Origin: CAYTLQ01 sp964438715
Lineage (GTDB): Bacteria > Bacteroidota > Ignavibacteria > Ignavibacteriales > Ignavibacteriaceae
NCBI GenBank assembly: GCA_964438715.1
Contig: CAYTLQ010000263.1
Coordinates: 1 to 5,480, forward strand
Direction of reading: 5' to 3'
Length of the DNA stretch: 5,480 bases
Shown: positions 1 through 5,360 of the stretch, piece by piece
Layout: every line of letters starts with the position of its first letter
How positions within the stretch are numbered: position 1 is the stretch's first letter
The notes under the pieces: generated by a model
The model's database searches: none
Told to the model about the DNA's origin: nothing
Seen by the model: only the letters and a program-made list of their open reading frames with translations
Made by a program: the position numbers and the translations under genes

Positions 1-282
1 GATTTGTATATACATTTCATTGTTTCTTTTTTACTTAATACCAATAAATCACAAATTATCGCCACCACACACAACAGAGAATTTTTTAATTTTAAAGATC
101 TCTTCAGAAATGATGCTATATGGTTTACAGATAAAAATGAGTTCTGCTCAACGGAGTTGTATTCATTAGCTGATTATGATAGCTCAATAGTAAGAAACAC
201 AACCAATATTTACAATGCATACAAAAGCGGGAAGTTAAGAGCAACCCCAAATTTAGGCGACACCTTCATCAATTTAGAATAA
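1..282 (+). CDS. AAA15/RloA-like ABC-type ATPase, C-terminal fragment (5' end outside window)
   Basis: The gene is already open at base 1 and ends with TAA at 280-282, so only the last 93 codons are visible. The segment QIIATTHN (fragment residues 18-25) matches the strand and switch histidine (H24) that follow Walker B in ABC-type ATPases of the AAA15/AAA21 (OLD/RloA/AbiLi-like) families. The following pattern, a D/N-x-IWF-T-D-K block (residues 38-45) and a TELYSLADY block (51-59), is typical of the C-terminus of these proteins. Walker A and B lie upstream of the window and cannot be checked. The family acts as the ATP-powered sensor or effector partner in phage-defence pairs. The gene sits 2 nt before an RloB-type gene on the same strand, which strongly supports an RloA role. 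A UUG at position 4 could be read as a start, but the homology pattern says the protein extends further left. The family call is from remembered motifs, not a search. Confidence 0.8.
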   Translation, partial: DLYIHFIVSFLLNTNKSQIIATTHNREFFNFKDLFRNDAIWFTDKNEFCSTELYSLADYDSSIVRNTTNIYNAYKSGKLRATPNLGDTFINLE

Positions 283-284
283 TT

Positions 285-932
285 ATGAGAAACTCACGGA
301 AGATGATAAAGCAGGTTGTTCCTACTTATGCCATTGTAGTAGATGGTGAAACTGAAATTTGGTATTTTCAAATGTTGAAGCGTAATGAACGGCAGTTAAA
401 AATTAATATCGAGCCAAAACTTCCTCAAAAAAAAAGTGTCAAGGAACAGTATCAATTTGTAAAAGAACTTTCAAAGCAGGAGTATTCAAGAGTTTTTTGG
501 ATAATTGACTTTGATAAAATAATTAAGGAAACCAGAGAAACGCCAAAAGGGAAGAAATCTTCTTTACAGACTTTAATTGAGCAAAGACAAAAGCTTCTTA
601 AAAAAGAATATAAAAATGTTACCGTAATTATTATTAATCCTTGTTTAGAATTTTGGTTCTTACTGCATTTTGAAAAAACTTCAAAACAGTTTGATGCTTG
701 TTATAAAGCTGAAACTGATTTAAAAAAATATTTAAAGGATTACGAAAAGACTCAGAAATACTTCACTAAACCGGATAATGATATATACTTAAAACTTAAA
801 CCACACTTAAAGACTGCAATAACAAATTCATCAAGTTTGGGAGTATTCAATATTGATGCTCCATCAAAGGCTCTAAGTGAGATGTTCCTGCTATTTCAAA
901 CCGATGAACTGACAAAATACTTTAACGAGTGA
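285..932 (+). CDS. rloB: RloB-family (AbiLii-like) TOPRIM-type protein, probable defence nuclease
   Basis: This is a complete 215-residue protein, close to the usual RloB length of about 200-230. The N-terminal strand VVDGETEIWYF (residues 18-28) carries the conserved acidic residue E22 and the TE-x-x-YF signature of the family. A second strand, FWIIDFD (71-77), gives the D-x-D pair D75/D77 expected of a TOPRIM metal site. INPCLEFWFLLHFE (117-130) is the family's hallmark NPC-x-E-x-W-x-LLHF block. Family knowledge: RloB was named from restriction-linked ORFs in Campylobacter, and RloB-like AbiLii works with an ATPase partner in abortive infection. Nuclease or tRNA-cleaving activity is inferred by analogy with related ATPase/TOPRIM systems such as PARIS. 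The ATG lies 2 nt after the upstream stop and has no clear Shine-Dalgarno, so translational coupling is likely. An alternative ATG at 303 (M7) is possible. The gene is very AT-rich compared with the genes to its right. It could instead belong to a different ATPase/TOPRIM subtype. Confidence 0.85.
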   Translation: MRNSRKMIKQVVPTYAIVVDGETEIWYFQMLKRNERQLKINIEPKLPQKKSVKEQYQFVKELSKQEYSRVFWIIDFDKIIKETRETPKGKKSSLQTLIEQRQKLLKKEYKNVTVIIINPCLEFWFLLHFEKTSKQFDACYKAETDLKKYLKDYEKTQKYFTKPDNDIYLKLKPHLKTAITNSSSLGVFNIDAPSKALSEMFLLFQTDELTKYFNE

Positions 933-1033
933 TAAATTGTCGGGGAGTACGCTTTTGTGAAACAAACAGAATGGCGTCTGCATTTCAGGCAGAAACCTTG
1001 TTGCCGGTAAAAACCCCTCTCACCCCTCCTCCG
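933..1033. other. Convergent intergenic gap between defence pair and transporter
   Basis: The 101 bases between the two converging stop codons hold no ORF. Two weak hairpins are visible: TTTGT/ACAAA (954-958 with 962-966, loop 3) and TCTGC/GCAGA (977-981 with 989-993, loop 7). Neither is followed by a T-run on either strand, so I do not call a terminator. A C-rich stretch (1013-1032) contains two near-tandem ACCCCTC units. This gap is also where base composition changes, so it may be the right border of an acquired segment. Confidence 0.5.
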
Positions 1034-2269
1034 TCATATCTCCTCAATAAAATTCAGGTCTTTCCCGAATGTTTCGCTGAGATGATATAATGCAAAAAAC
1101 GATATCGCCATAACAATTACCCCAACTGTCAGCGCTGAATACACCATACCTAACGAGGGTCGCAGATACTCAAATGCTAAGGTTAACGGCACCACCGAGC
1201 CCCTGATAAAGTTTGGCACTGTGGTGGTTACTGTAGCCCGCAGATTTGTACCAAACTGCTCCGAGGCTATGGTAACAAACACCGCCCAATATCCAATCGA
1301 AAAGCCTAGTAGTACTGCAAGCGTGTAAAAATAGAATGCCGAATTCCCCGGCAAAAAGAGATATACTATTACAAAAACAGATGTTAGTAAGATGAAAATT
1401 GCAAGCACCTTTTTTCTGCTTTTAAGATATTGACTAAGAAACCCGCTTGCAAAATCGCCGAAGATAAGTCCGGTATAAGTGAACATAATTGCCCTGCCTG
1501 CTGATATCGGCTCCGTATATCCGAGCATTTTACCAAACTCCGGCGAAAAAGTTATTAGTATTCCCACAACAAACCATATCGGCAGTCCTATAAGAATACA
1601 GTTAATGTATCGTTTCAGCCGGTCGTGTGAAGAAAAAAGCGAAAAGAAACGACCCTTTACTACCTCCTGCTGTTTAATCGATTCGAACATACCGGATTCA
1701 AACATTTTTATACGCATAATAAGCAAACCAAACCCAAGAACTCCGCCAATAATATACGCGGTTTGCCAACTGAACATTTCACCAATAAATGCGGCAAACA
1801 CTGCACCGCTAACCCCAATGGAGGCAACTAAAGCAGTAGCATACCCTCTTTGCTCTTTCGGCATAATTTCGCTCACCAAAGTTATTGCCGCGCCAAGCTC
1901 TCCGGCAAGTCCAACACCGGCAATAAAGCGCAAGATTGCATAACTGTTTATATCGGTAACAAATGCATTTGCCAGATTCGCAAGCGAGTACAGTAATATA
2001 GAACCGAAAAGTACGGAAAGCCTCCCCTTTCTATCCCCGAGAATACCCCATATTATTCCGCCGATAAGCATTCCCGCCATTTGCATATTAAGTAAAAGCA
2101 CACCATAGCGAATCAGGTCATCACCGGTAATACCTATTTCTTTCAGGCTTGCAACGCGGACAATACCAAATAGTATGAGATCATAAATATCCACAAAATA
2201 GCCTAACGCCGAAACCATAACGGTTGTGTTAAAAAGAGATATCAGGATGGGGTGTTTTGCATCTTCCAT
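1034..2269 (-). CDS. Major facilitator superfamily (MFS) transporter, substrate unknown
   Basis: This is a 411-residue, strongly hydrophobic protein of full MFS length (about 12 membrane segments). Loop 2-3 carries the canonical motif A, GILGDRKGR (residues 75-83). The first helix has a double-acid motif F-V-D-I-Y-D (D27, D30), like metabolite:H+ symporters. Helix 4 has R114 followed by GLAGELGAA with E124, and loop 4-5 reads SEIMPKEQRG (133-142). The second half repeats a motif A-like GDFASGFL (271-278), and loop 10-11 has SEQFGTNLRAT (336-346). The C-terminus ETFGKDLNF is one I recall from uncharacterised FCB-group MFS proteins. The gene points away from hppA and toward rloB. No Shine-Dalgarno is visible before the ATG at 2269, which is common in this phylum. 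A proton- or sodium-coupled uptake role for an organic solute is inferred only. Nothing here identifies the substrate. Confidence 0.9.
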   Translation of the reverse strand: MEDAKHPILISLFNTTVMVSALGYFVDIYDLILFGIVRVASLKEIGITGDDLIRYGVLLLNMQMAGMLIGGIIWGILGDRKGRLSVLFGSILLYSLANLANAFVTDINSYAILRFIAGVGLAGELGAAITLVSEIMPKEQRGYATALVASIGVSGAVFAAFIGEMFSWQTAYIIGGVLGFGLLIMRIKMFESGMFESIKQQEVVKGRFFSLFSSHDRLKRYINCILIGLPIWFVVGILITFSPEFGKMLGYTEPISAGRAIMFTYTGLIFGDFASGFLSQYLKSRKKVLAIFILLTSVFVIVYLFLPGNSAFYFYTLAVLLGFSIGYWAVFVTIASEQFGTNLRATVTTTVPNFIRGSVVPLTLAFEYLRPSLGMVYSALTVGVIVMAISFFALYHLSETFGKDLNFIEEI

Positions 2270-2299
2270 TGTTTATAATATCATTGTTGTGGAATAAGA

Positions 2300-2307
2300 C
2301 AAAATTA
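2300..2307 (-). promoter_or_regulatory. Possible FCB-type -7 element for the MFS gene
   Basis: On the minus strand these bases read TAATTTTG, a full match to the TAnnTTTG -7 consensus of Bacteroidetes primary sigma factor, about 31 nt before the MFS start codon. The base block expected 19-20 nt upstream is not TTTG (it reads AGGA at N19), so the call rests on one half-site in AT-rich DNA. Confidence 0.25.
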
Positions 2308-2328
2308 ACAATTATTGCTGAATTTATC

Positions 2329-2496
2329 CTAAAGCTCAGGTTTAATTACAAGTTCCGGTTTACCCTTTCTGTTCAGTAAACCTGTTAAATAAAAATATAG
2401 ACTTACAACTTTCAAGGACTTATACTCATAAGATGAATACTGAACACCCGCAATCAAAATAAGTACTATACTGCGAAACACTATCTGTTTACTCAT
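2329..2496 (-). CDS. Possible small hypothetical protein, 55 aa
   Basis: On the minus strand an ATG at 2496 opens a 55-codon frame ending in TAG at 2329-2331, 59 nt before the MFS start and on the same strand. The product starts MSKQIVFRSIVLILIAGVQY, a short basic end followed by a hydrophobic stretch (residues 5-18) resembling a signal anchor or signal peptide. It ends in a charged tail, NRKGKPELVIKPEL. I do not recognise it. No Shine-Dalgarno is visible beyond a weak GGA right next to the start. A frame of this size can arise by chance in AT-rich intergenic DNA, and no cysteine or other motif helps. If real, it could be a small membrane or exported protein cotranscribed with the transporter. 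Confidence 0.3.
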   Translation of the reverse strand: MSKQIVFRSIVLILIAGVQYSSYEYKSLKVVSLYFYLTGLLNRKGKPELVIKPEL

Positions 2497-2571
2497 ATCC
2501 GGTACAGTCGTAAAATATTAATTTATAAACACTTATAGACCTGCAACATTATCACGGAGCTATCTTTTTTC

Positions 2572-2602
2572 TTTGTTATCTGACGGACTTCTTGTATTTT
2601 TG
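2572..2602 (+). promoter_or_regulatory. Bacteroidetes-type promoter of hppA
   Basis: TTTG at 2572-2575 is followed after exactly 19 nt by TATTTTTG at 2595-2602. This is a full match to the -33 TTTG / -7 TAnnTTTG architecture known for the primary sigma factor of Bacteroidetes. Transcription would begin at roughly 2607-2610, giving a leader of about 50 nt before the hppA ATG. I see no classical TTGACA/TATAAT pair that fits better. Confidence 0.65.
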
Positions 2603-2651
2603 GAGACTTGATTTTCTGGGGGAGATTCTAATAACAAATTTTTATTCACAA

Positions 2652-2656
2652 AGAGG
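2652..2656 (+). promoter_or_regulatory. Ribosome binding site of hppA
   Basis: AGAGG lies 5 nt before the ATG at 2662. It supports this start, and with it the N-terminal signal-like segment, over any internal methionine. Confidence 0.55.
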
Positions 2657-2661
2657 CGCTA

Positions 2662-5052
2662 ATGCTAAAAAGAGTTTTTCTTTTTGTTCTTCTTTTTGCC
2701 ACTCAGATAAGCACATTCGCCAGCGAAGCGGATCTGAAAATTCCGGTATTATCCGGTAATCAGAATTCCATACTTATCGCCGGTCTGCTTGTATGTATTC
2801 TGGGGTTGGGATTCGGTCTTTACCAGTTCTTTCATGTAAAGAGACTGCCAGCACACAAGTCGATGCTTGATGTCGCAGAAATTATTTTTGAAACCTGCAA
2901 AACCTATCTCTTACAGCAGGGTAAGTTTCTCGCTATTCTTTTTCTCTTTATTGCCGCATGTGTGGCATTTTATTTCGGATTTCTTCAGCATAATCCCATC
3001 GGCGGTGTTCTGCTGATACTTATGTGGACTGTTGTCGGTATCCTTGGCTCTTATGGAGTTGCATGGTTTGGTATCCGTATGAACACATTGGCGAACAGTC
3101 GTATGGCTTTTGCTTCACTTGAAAGAAAACCGATAAAGCTCCTTAATATTCCTCTCGATGCAGGAATGAGCATAGGCGTCATGCTTATTTGTGTTGAGCT
3201 CATTATGATGCTCATTATTCTGCTCTATGTTCCGCGTGAGTTTGCCGGAGCAAGTTTCATAGGTTTTGCAATTGGTGAGTCTCTCGGTGCAAGTGCCCTT
3301 CGCATTGCAGGTGGTATCTTCACAAAGATTGCTGATATCGGTTCTGATCTGATGAAGATAGTGTTTAAAATTAAAGAAGATGACCCGCGTAACCCCGGAG
3401 TTATTGCTGACTGCACAGGTGATAATGCCGGTGACAGTGTTGGTCCTACTGCCGATGGTTTTGAAACCTACGGCGTTACCGGTGTTGCCCTTATCAGTTT
3501 TATTGTTCTTGCAGTAACCGGTGTCGAGCACCAGACGGAATTGCTTACTTGGATTTTCGCAATGAGAATTCTTATGATCATTACCTCAGTCGGCGCTTTC
3601 GCCCTCAATAAGGTATTCTCAAATATCCGCTATGGCGGTAAAGATGATTTAGATTTCGAACAGCCACTTACCAATCTGGTGTGGATTACTTCTGTTCTTT
3701 CAATCATCGTTACTTTTGTGGTAAGTAAAATTCTTATTGGTCATCTGCCGAACGAATTATGGCTCACACTTTCTATTATTATCAGCTTTGGTACACTTGG
3801 TGCGGCGCTGATACCTGAGTTCACAAAAATCTTCACCAGCCCGAAATCGAAACATGTTCAGGAAATTGTTGCCGCATCACGCGCCGGCGGAAGTTCGCTA
3901 ACTATTCTTTCCGGACTTGTTGCAGGTAACTTCTCCGCTTTTTGGAAAGGAATGGTATTTTTTGGCCTTATGTTTGGTGCATATTTCGCAAGCCTTTCTG
4001 TACCTGCCGATATGATGATTTATCCCTCCATTTTTGCGTTTGGCCTTGTTGCTTTCGGATTTCTCGGAATGGGTCCTGTAACTATTGCTGTTGATAGCTA
4101 CGGACCGGTTACCGATAATGCTCAGTCAATTTACGAATTATCTCTTATCGAGTCGAAACCCGGTATTGAGAAAGAAATTGAAAAAGACTTTGGCTTTAAA
4201 CCCGATTTTGAAAAAGCCAAACACTATCTCGAAGCTAACGATGGAGCCGGAAATACATTCAAGGCAACTGCAAAACCTGTTCTTATAGGTACTGCGGTAG
4301 TCGGCGCTACAACAATGATTTTTTCGTTGATTCTGGTAATCAAACAAACACTTGGTATTGATCCGCAGACTTTGCTCAGCATTCTTAATCCATACTCTAT
4401 TTTCGGATTCCTTTCAGGTGGCGCTGTTATTTACTGGTTTACCGGCTCATCTATGCAGGCAGTAACAACCGGTGCTTATCAGGCTGTTGAGTATATTAAG
4501 AAAAATATTAAACTCGATCCCAACGCCAGTGCCTCCGCTTCTATTGAAAATTCAAAAGAAGTGGTAAAAATCTGTACACAGTATGCACAAAAAGGAATGT
4601 TCAATATCTTTCTGGCAATATTCTCCTTTGCGCTTGCATTTGCATTCCTCTCAGCACCGGCACATTCAAGTGAGCCGGTAGCGTTCTTCGTCAGCTTCCT
4701 TATCTCTATAGCAGTGTTCGGTTTGTTTCAGGCAATATTTATGGCAAACGCCGGTGGCGCCTGGGATAATGCGAAAAAGGTTGTAGAAGTGGAGCTCAAA
4801 GAAAAAGGAACTGATTTGCATGCCGCAACAGTTGTCGGTGATACCGTTGGCGATCCATTCAAAGATACATCATCGGTTGCTCTTAATCCTATTATTAAGT
4901 TCACTACTCTGTTCGGACTTCTTGCCATGGAAATTGCTATCTCCGAAGGCTTCCGCACAACAGCTCCTACTATCGGAGTTATTTTCCTTCTTATTGCCTT
5001 TGTGTTCGTTTGGAGATCATTCTATAACATGCGTATTGTTGTGAAAGAGTAG
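2662..5052 (+). CDS. hppA: Membrane-bound K+-independent H+-translocating pyrophosphatase, divergent subfamily
   Basis: The 796-residue integral membrane protein hydrolyses pyrophosphate on the cytoplasmic side and pumps ions outward, recovering energy from biosynthetic PPi. The core motifs are present: K222-x-x-D225-x-x-x-D229, then EDDPRNP (239-245), then D250/D254/N255/D258 in the DCTGDNAGD block. Further on are D478 and D485-N486 (DSYGPVTDN), GNTFKA (530-535), WDNAKK (701-706) and GDTVGDPFKD (726-735). All metal- and PPi-binding acidic residues I can place are kept. K534 sits where K+-independent enzymes carry lysine and K+-dependent ones carry alanine. Several motifs differ from canonical enzymes: GDSVGPTADGF, RAGGSSLTIL, AKPVLIG, and a longer loop between N486 and G530. 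This resembles the divergent Na+-inhibited H+-PPases described from Chlorobium limicola. Residues 1-20 look like a signal peptide. The gene stands alone, with its own promoter and tandem terminators. Ion type (H+ rather than Na+) is inferred from the family. Confidence 0.95.
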   Translation: MLKRVFLFVLLFATQISTFASEADLKIPVLSGNQNSILIAGLLVCILGLGFGLYQFFHVKRLPAHKSMLDVAEIIFETCKTYLLQQGKFLAILFLFIAACVAFYFGFLQHNPIGGVLLILMWTVVGILGSYGVAWFGIRMNTLANSRMAFASLERKPIKLLNIPLDAGMSIGVMLICVELIMMLIILLYVPREFAGASFIGFAIGESLGASALRIAGGIFTKIADIGSDLMKIVFKIKEDDPRNPGVIADCTGDNAGDSVGPTADGFETYGVTGVALISFIVLAVTGVEHQTELLTWIFAMRILMIITSVGAFALNKVFSNIRYGGKDDLDFEQPLTNLVWITSVLSIIVTFVVSKILIGHLPNELWLTLSIIISFGTLGAALIPEFTKIFTSPKSKHVQEIVAASRAGGSSLTILSGLVAGNFSAFWKGMVFFGLMFGAYFASLSVPADMMIYPSIFAFGLVAFGFLGMGPVTIAVDSYGPVTDNAQSIYELSLIESKPGIEKEIEKDFGFKPDFEKAKHYLEANDGAGNTFKATAKPVLIGTAVVGATTMIFSLILVIKQTLGIDPQTLLSILNPYSIFGFLSGGAVIYWFTGSSMQAVTTGAYQAVEYIKKNIKLDPNASASASIENSKEVVKICTQYAQKGMFNIFLAIFSFALAFAFLSAPAHSSEPVAFFVSFLISIAVFGLFQAIFMANAGGAWDNAKKVVEVELKEKGTDLHAATVVGDTVGDPFKDTSSVALNPIIKFTTLFGLLAMEIAISEGFRTTAPTIGVIFLLIAFVFVWRSFYNMRIVVKE

Positions 5053-5070
5053 ATATACTCTATCTTTTTT
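5046..5070 (+). terminator. First (weak) hairpin terminator overlapping the hppA stop
   Basis: AGAGTA (5046-5051) pairs with TACTCT (5056-5061) over a GATA loop, followed by ATC and six T (5065-5070). The left arm includes the first two bases of the TAG stop codon. The 6-bp stem is AT-rich, so it may only assist the stronger terminator just downstream. Confidence 0.4.
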
Positions 5071-5072
5071 AT

Positions 5073-5108
5073 AAAGGCTGTTTCAAATGAGACAGCCTTT
5101 TTTCTTTT
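5073..5108 (+). terminator. Strong Rho-independent terminator of hppA
   Basis: A 12-bp stem forms between 5073-5084 (core GGCTGTTTC) and 5089-5100 (core GAGACAGCC), with a 4-base AAAT loop and a single G-U wobble (5082 with 5091). The right arm runs into T5098-5103, C, then TTTT. It ends hppA transcription and insulates the downstream thioredoxin gene. The AAA start of the left arm could also serve termination from the other direction, but no minus-strand gene lies to the right. Confidence 0.92.
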
Positions 5109-5274
5109 AAAGCATCTTTACAGAAAGATATTCAATTAATACAATTTCATATTGATAAAGTAAAAGGAAAAACCATTCTGTCTCAAATGGCATACATACC
5201 AATACAGAGCCGCTTGCGGCATAATAGAGCATGCTGGTATTATATTGGGTGCGTAACCGTCTGAGTCAATGGTA
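5109..5274. other. Noncoding stretch between hppA terminator and thioredoxin promoter
   Basis: No ORF of useful size is visible here. The left part (5109-5170) is AT-rich and plain. The right part carries a cluster of inverted repeats (5196-5248, listed separately) and a 12-base segment, CTGTCTCAAATG (5178-5189), that nearly repeats part of the terminator. With the promoter and leader that follow, it fills the roughly 250 bases before the next gene. Confidence 0.5.
5196..5248. repeat. Inverted-repeat cluster, possible structured RNA or binding site
   Basis: A compact hairpin GCCG-CTTG-CGGC (5209-5220), with the stable CUUG tetraloop sequence, is bracketed by ATACCA (5196-5201) and TGGTAT (5235-5240). 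A second pairing is possible, CCAATA (5199-5204) with TATTGG (5243-5248), which shares bases with the first and so excludes it. An 8-bp palindrome AGCATGCT lies at 5228-5235. There is no T-run, so it is not a terminator. It lies upstream of the thioredoxin promoter, so it is not in that gene's leader if the promoter call is right. Confidence 0.4.
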
Positions 5275-5305
5275 TTTTCACTTATAACATTGTTTCCTAT
5301 TTTTG
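5275..5305 (+). promoter_or_regulatory. Bacteroidetes-type promoter of the thioredoxin-like gene
   Basis: TATTTTTG at 5298-5305 is a full TAnnTTTG match, identical to the hppA -7 element. Exactly 19 nt upstream stands TTTT (5275-5278), a 3 of 4 match to TTTG. The predicted start near 5311 gives a leader of about 50 nt, similar to hppA. Confidence 0.55.
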
Positions 5306-5347
5306 AAACTGTTTTTGAAAAAATTTCATCTAATAGATGAGTGTAAA

Positions 5348-5353
5348 AAGGAG
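5348..5353 (+). promoter_or_regulatory. Shine-Dalgarno of the thioredoxin-like gene
   Basis: AAGGAG with a 7-nt spacer before the ATG at 5361 is the best ribosome binding site in the window and fixes this start. Confidence 0.8.
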
Positions 5354-5360
5354 TTACGAA

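Larger units (their letters stand above)
2270..2661. other. Divergent intergenic region between MFS and hppA
   Basis: These 392 bases separate the two divergent start codons. They hold the uncertain small ORF (2329-2496), the MFS half-site (2300-2307) and the hppA promoter (2572-2602). They also hold an 8-bp inverted repeat CAGGTTTA/TAAACCTG (2337-2344 and 2377-2384) with a third GGTTTA copy at 2357-2362, and an AT-rich block around 2511-2534. No tRNA, riboswitch or mobile-element sequence was recognised. Confidence 0.6.

Noticed and set aside
977..993. TCTGC/GCAGA hairpin as a terminator between the converging genes
   Set aside because: It has only a 5-bp stem with a 7-base loop and no T-run on either strand.
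1013..1032. C-rich tract with near-tandem ACCCCTC units as a repeat array or attachment site
   Set aside because: It has only two short imperfect units, with no second copy elsewhere in the window and no tRNA or integrase nearby.
1479..1943. 154-codon plus-strand frame inside the MFS gene
   Set aside because: It is antisense to a clearly conserved transporter, and its product is low in recognisable motifs. It is a shadow of the MFS reading frame.
3115..3531. 138-codon minus-strand frame inside hppA
   Set aside because: It lies wholly opposite conserved pyrophosphatase motifs, and its composition (rich in N, T and C) reflects antisense reading. No start signal is seen.
4820..5044. 74-codon plus-strand frame overlapping the end of hppA
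   Set aside because: It is out of frame within the highly conserved GDTVGDPFKD region and has no ribosome binding site.
5312..5320. TTTTTGAAA as an alternative -7 element for the thioredoxin gene
   Set aside because: It lacks the TA dinucleotide at the right place. TATTTTTG at 5298-5305 fits the consensus fully.
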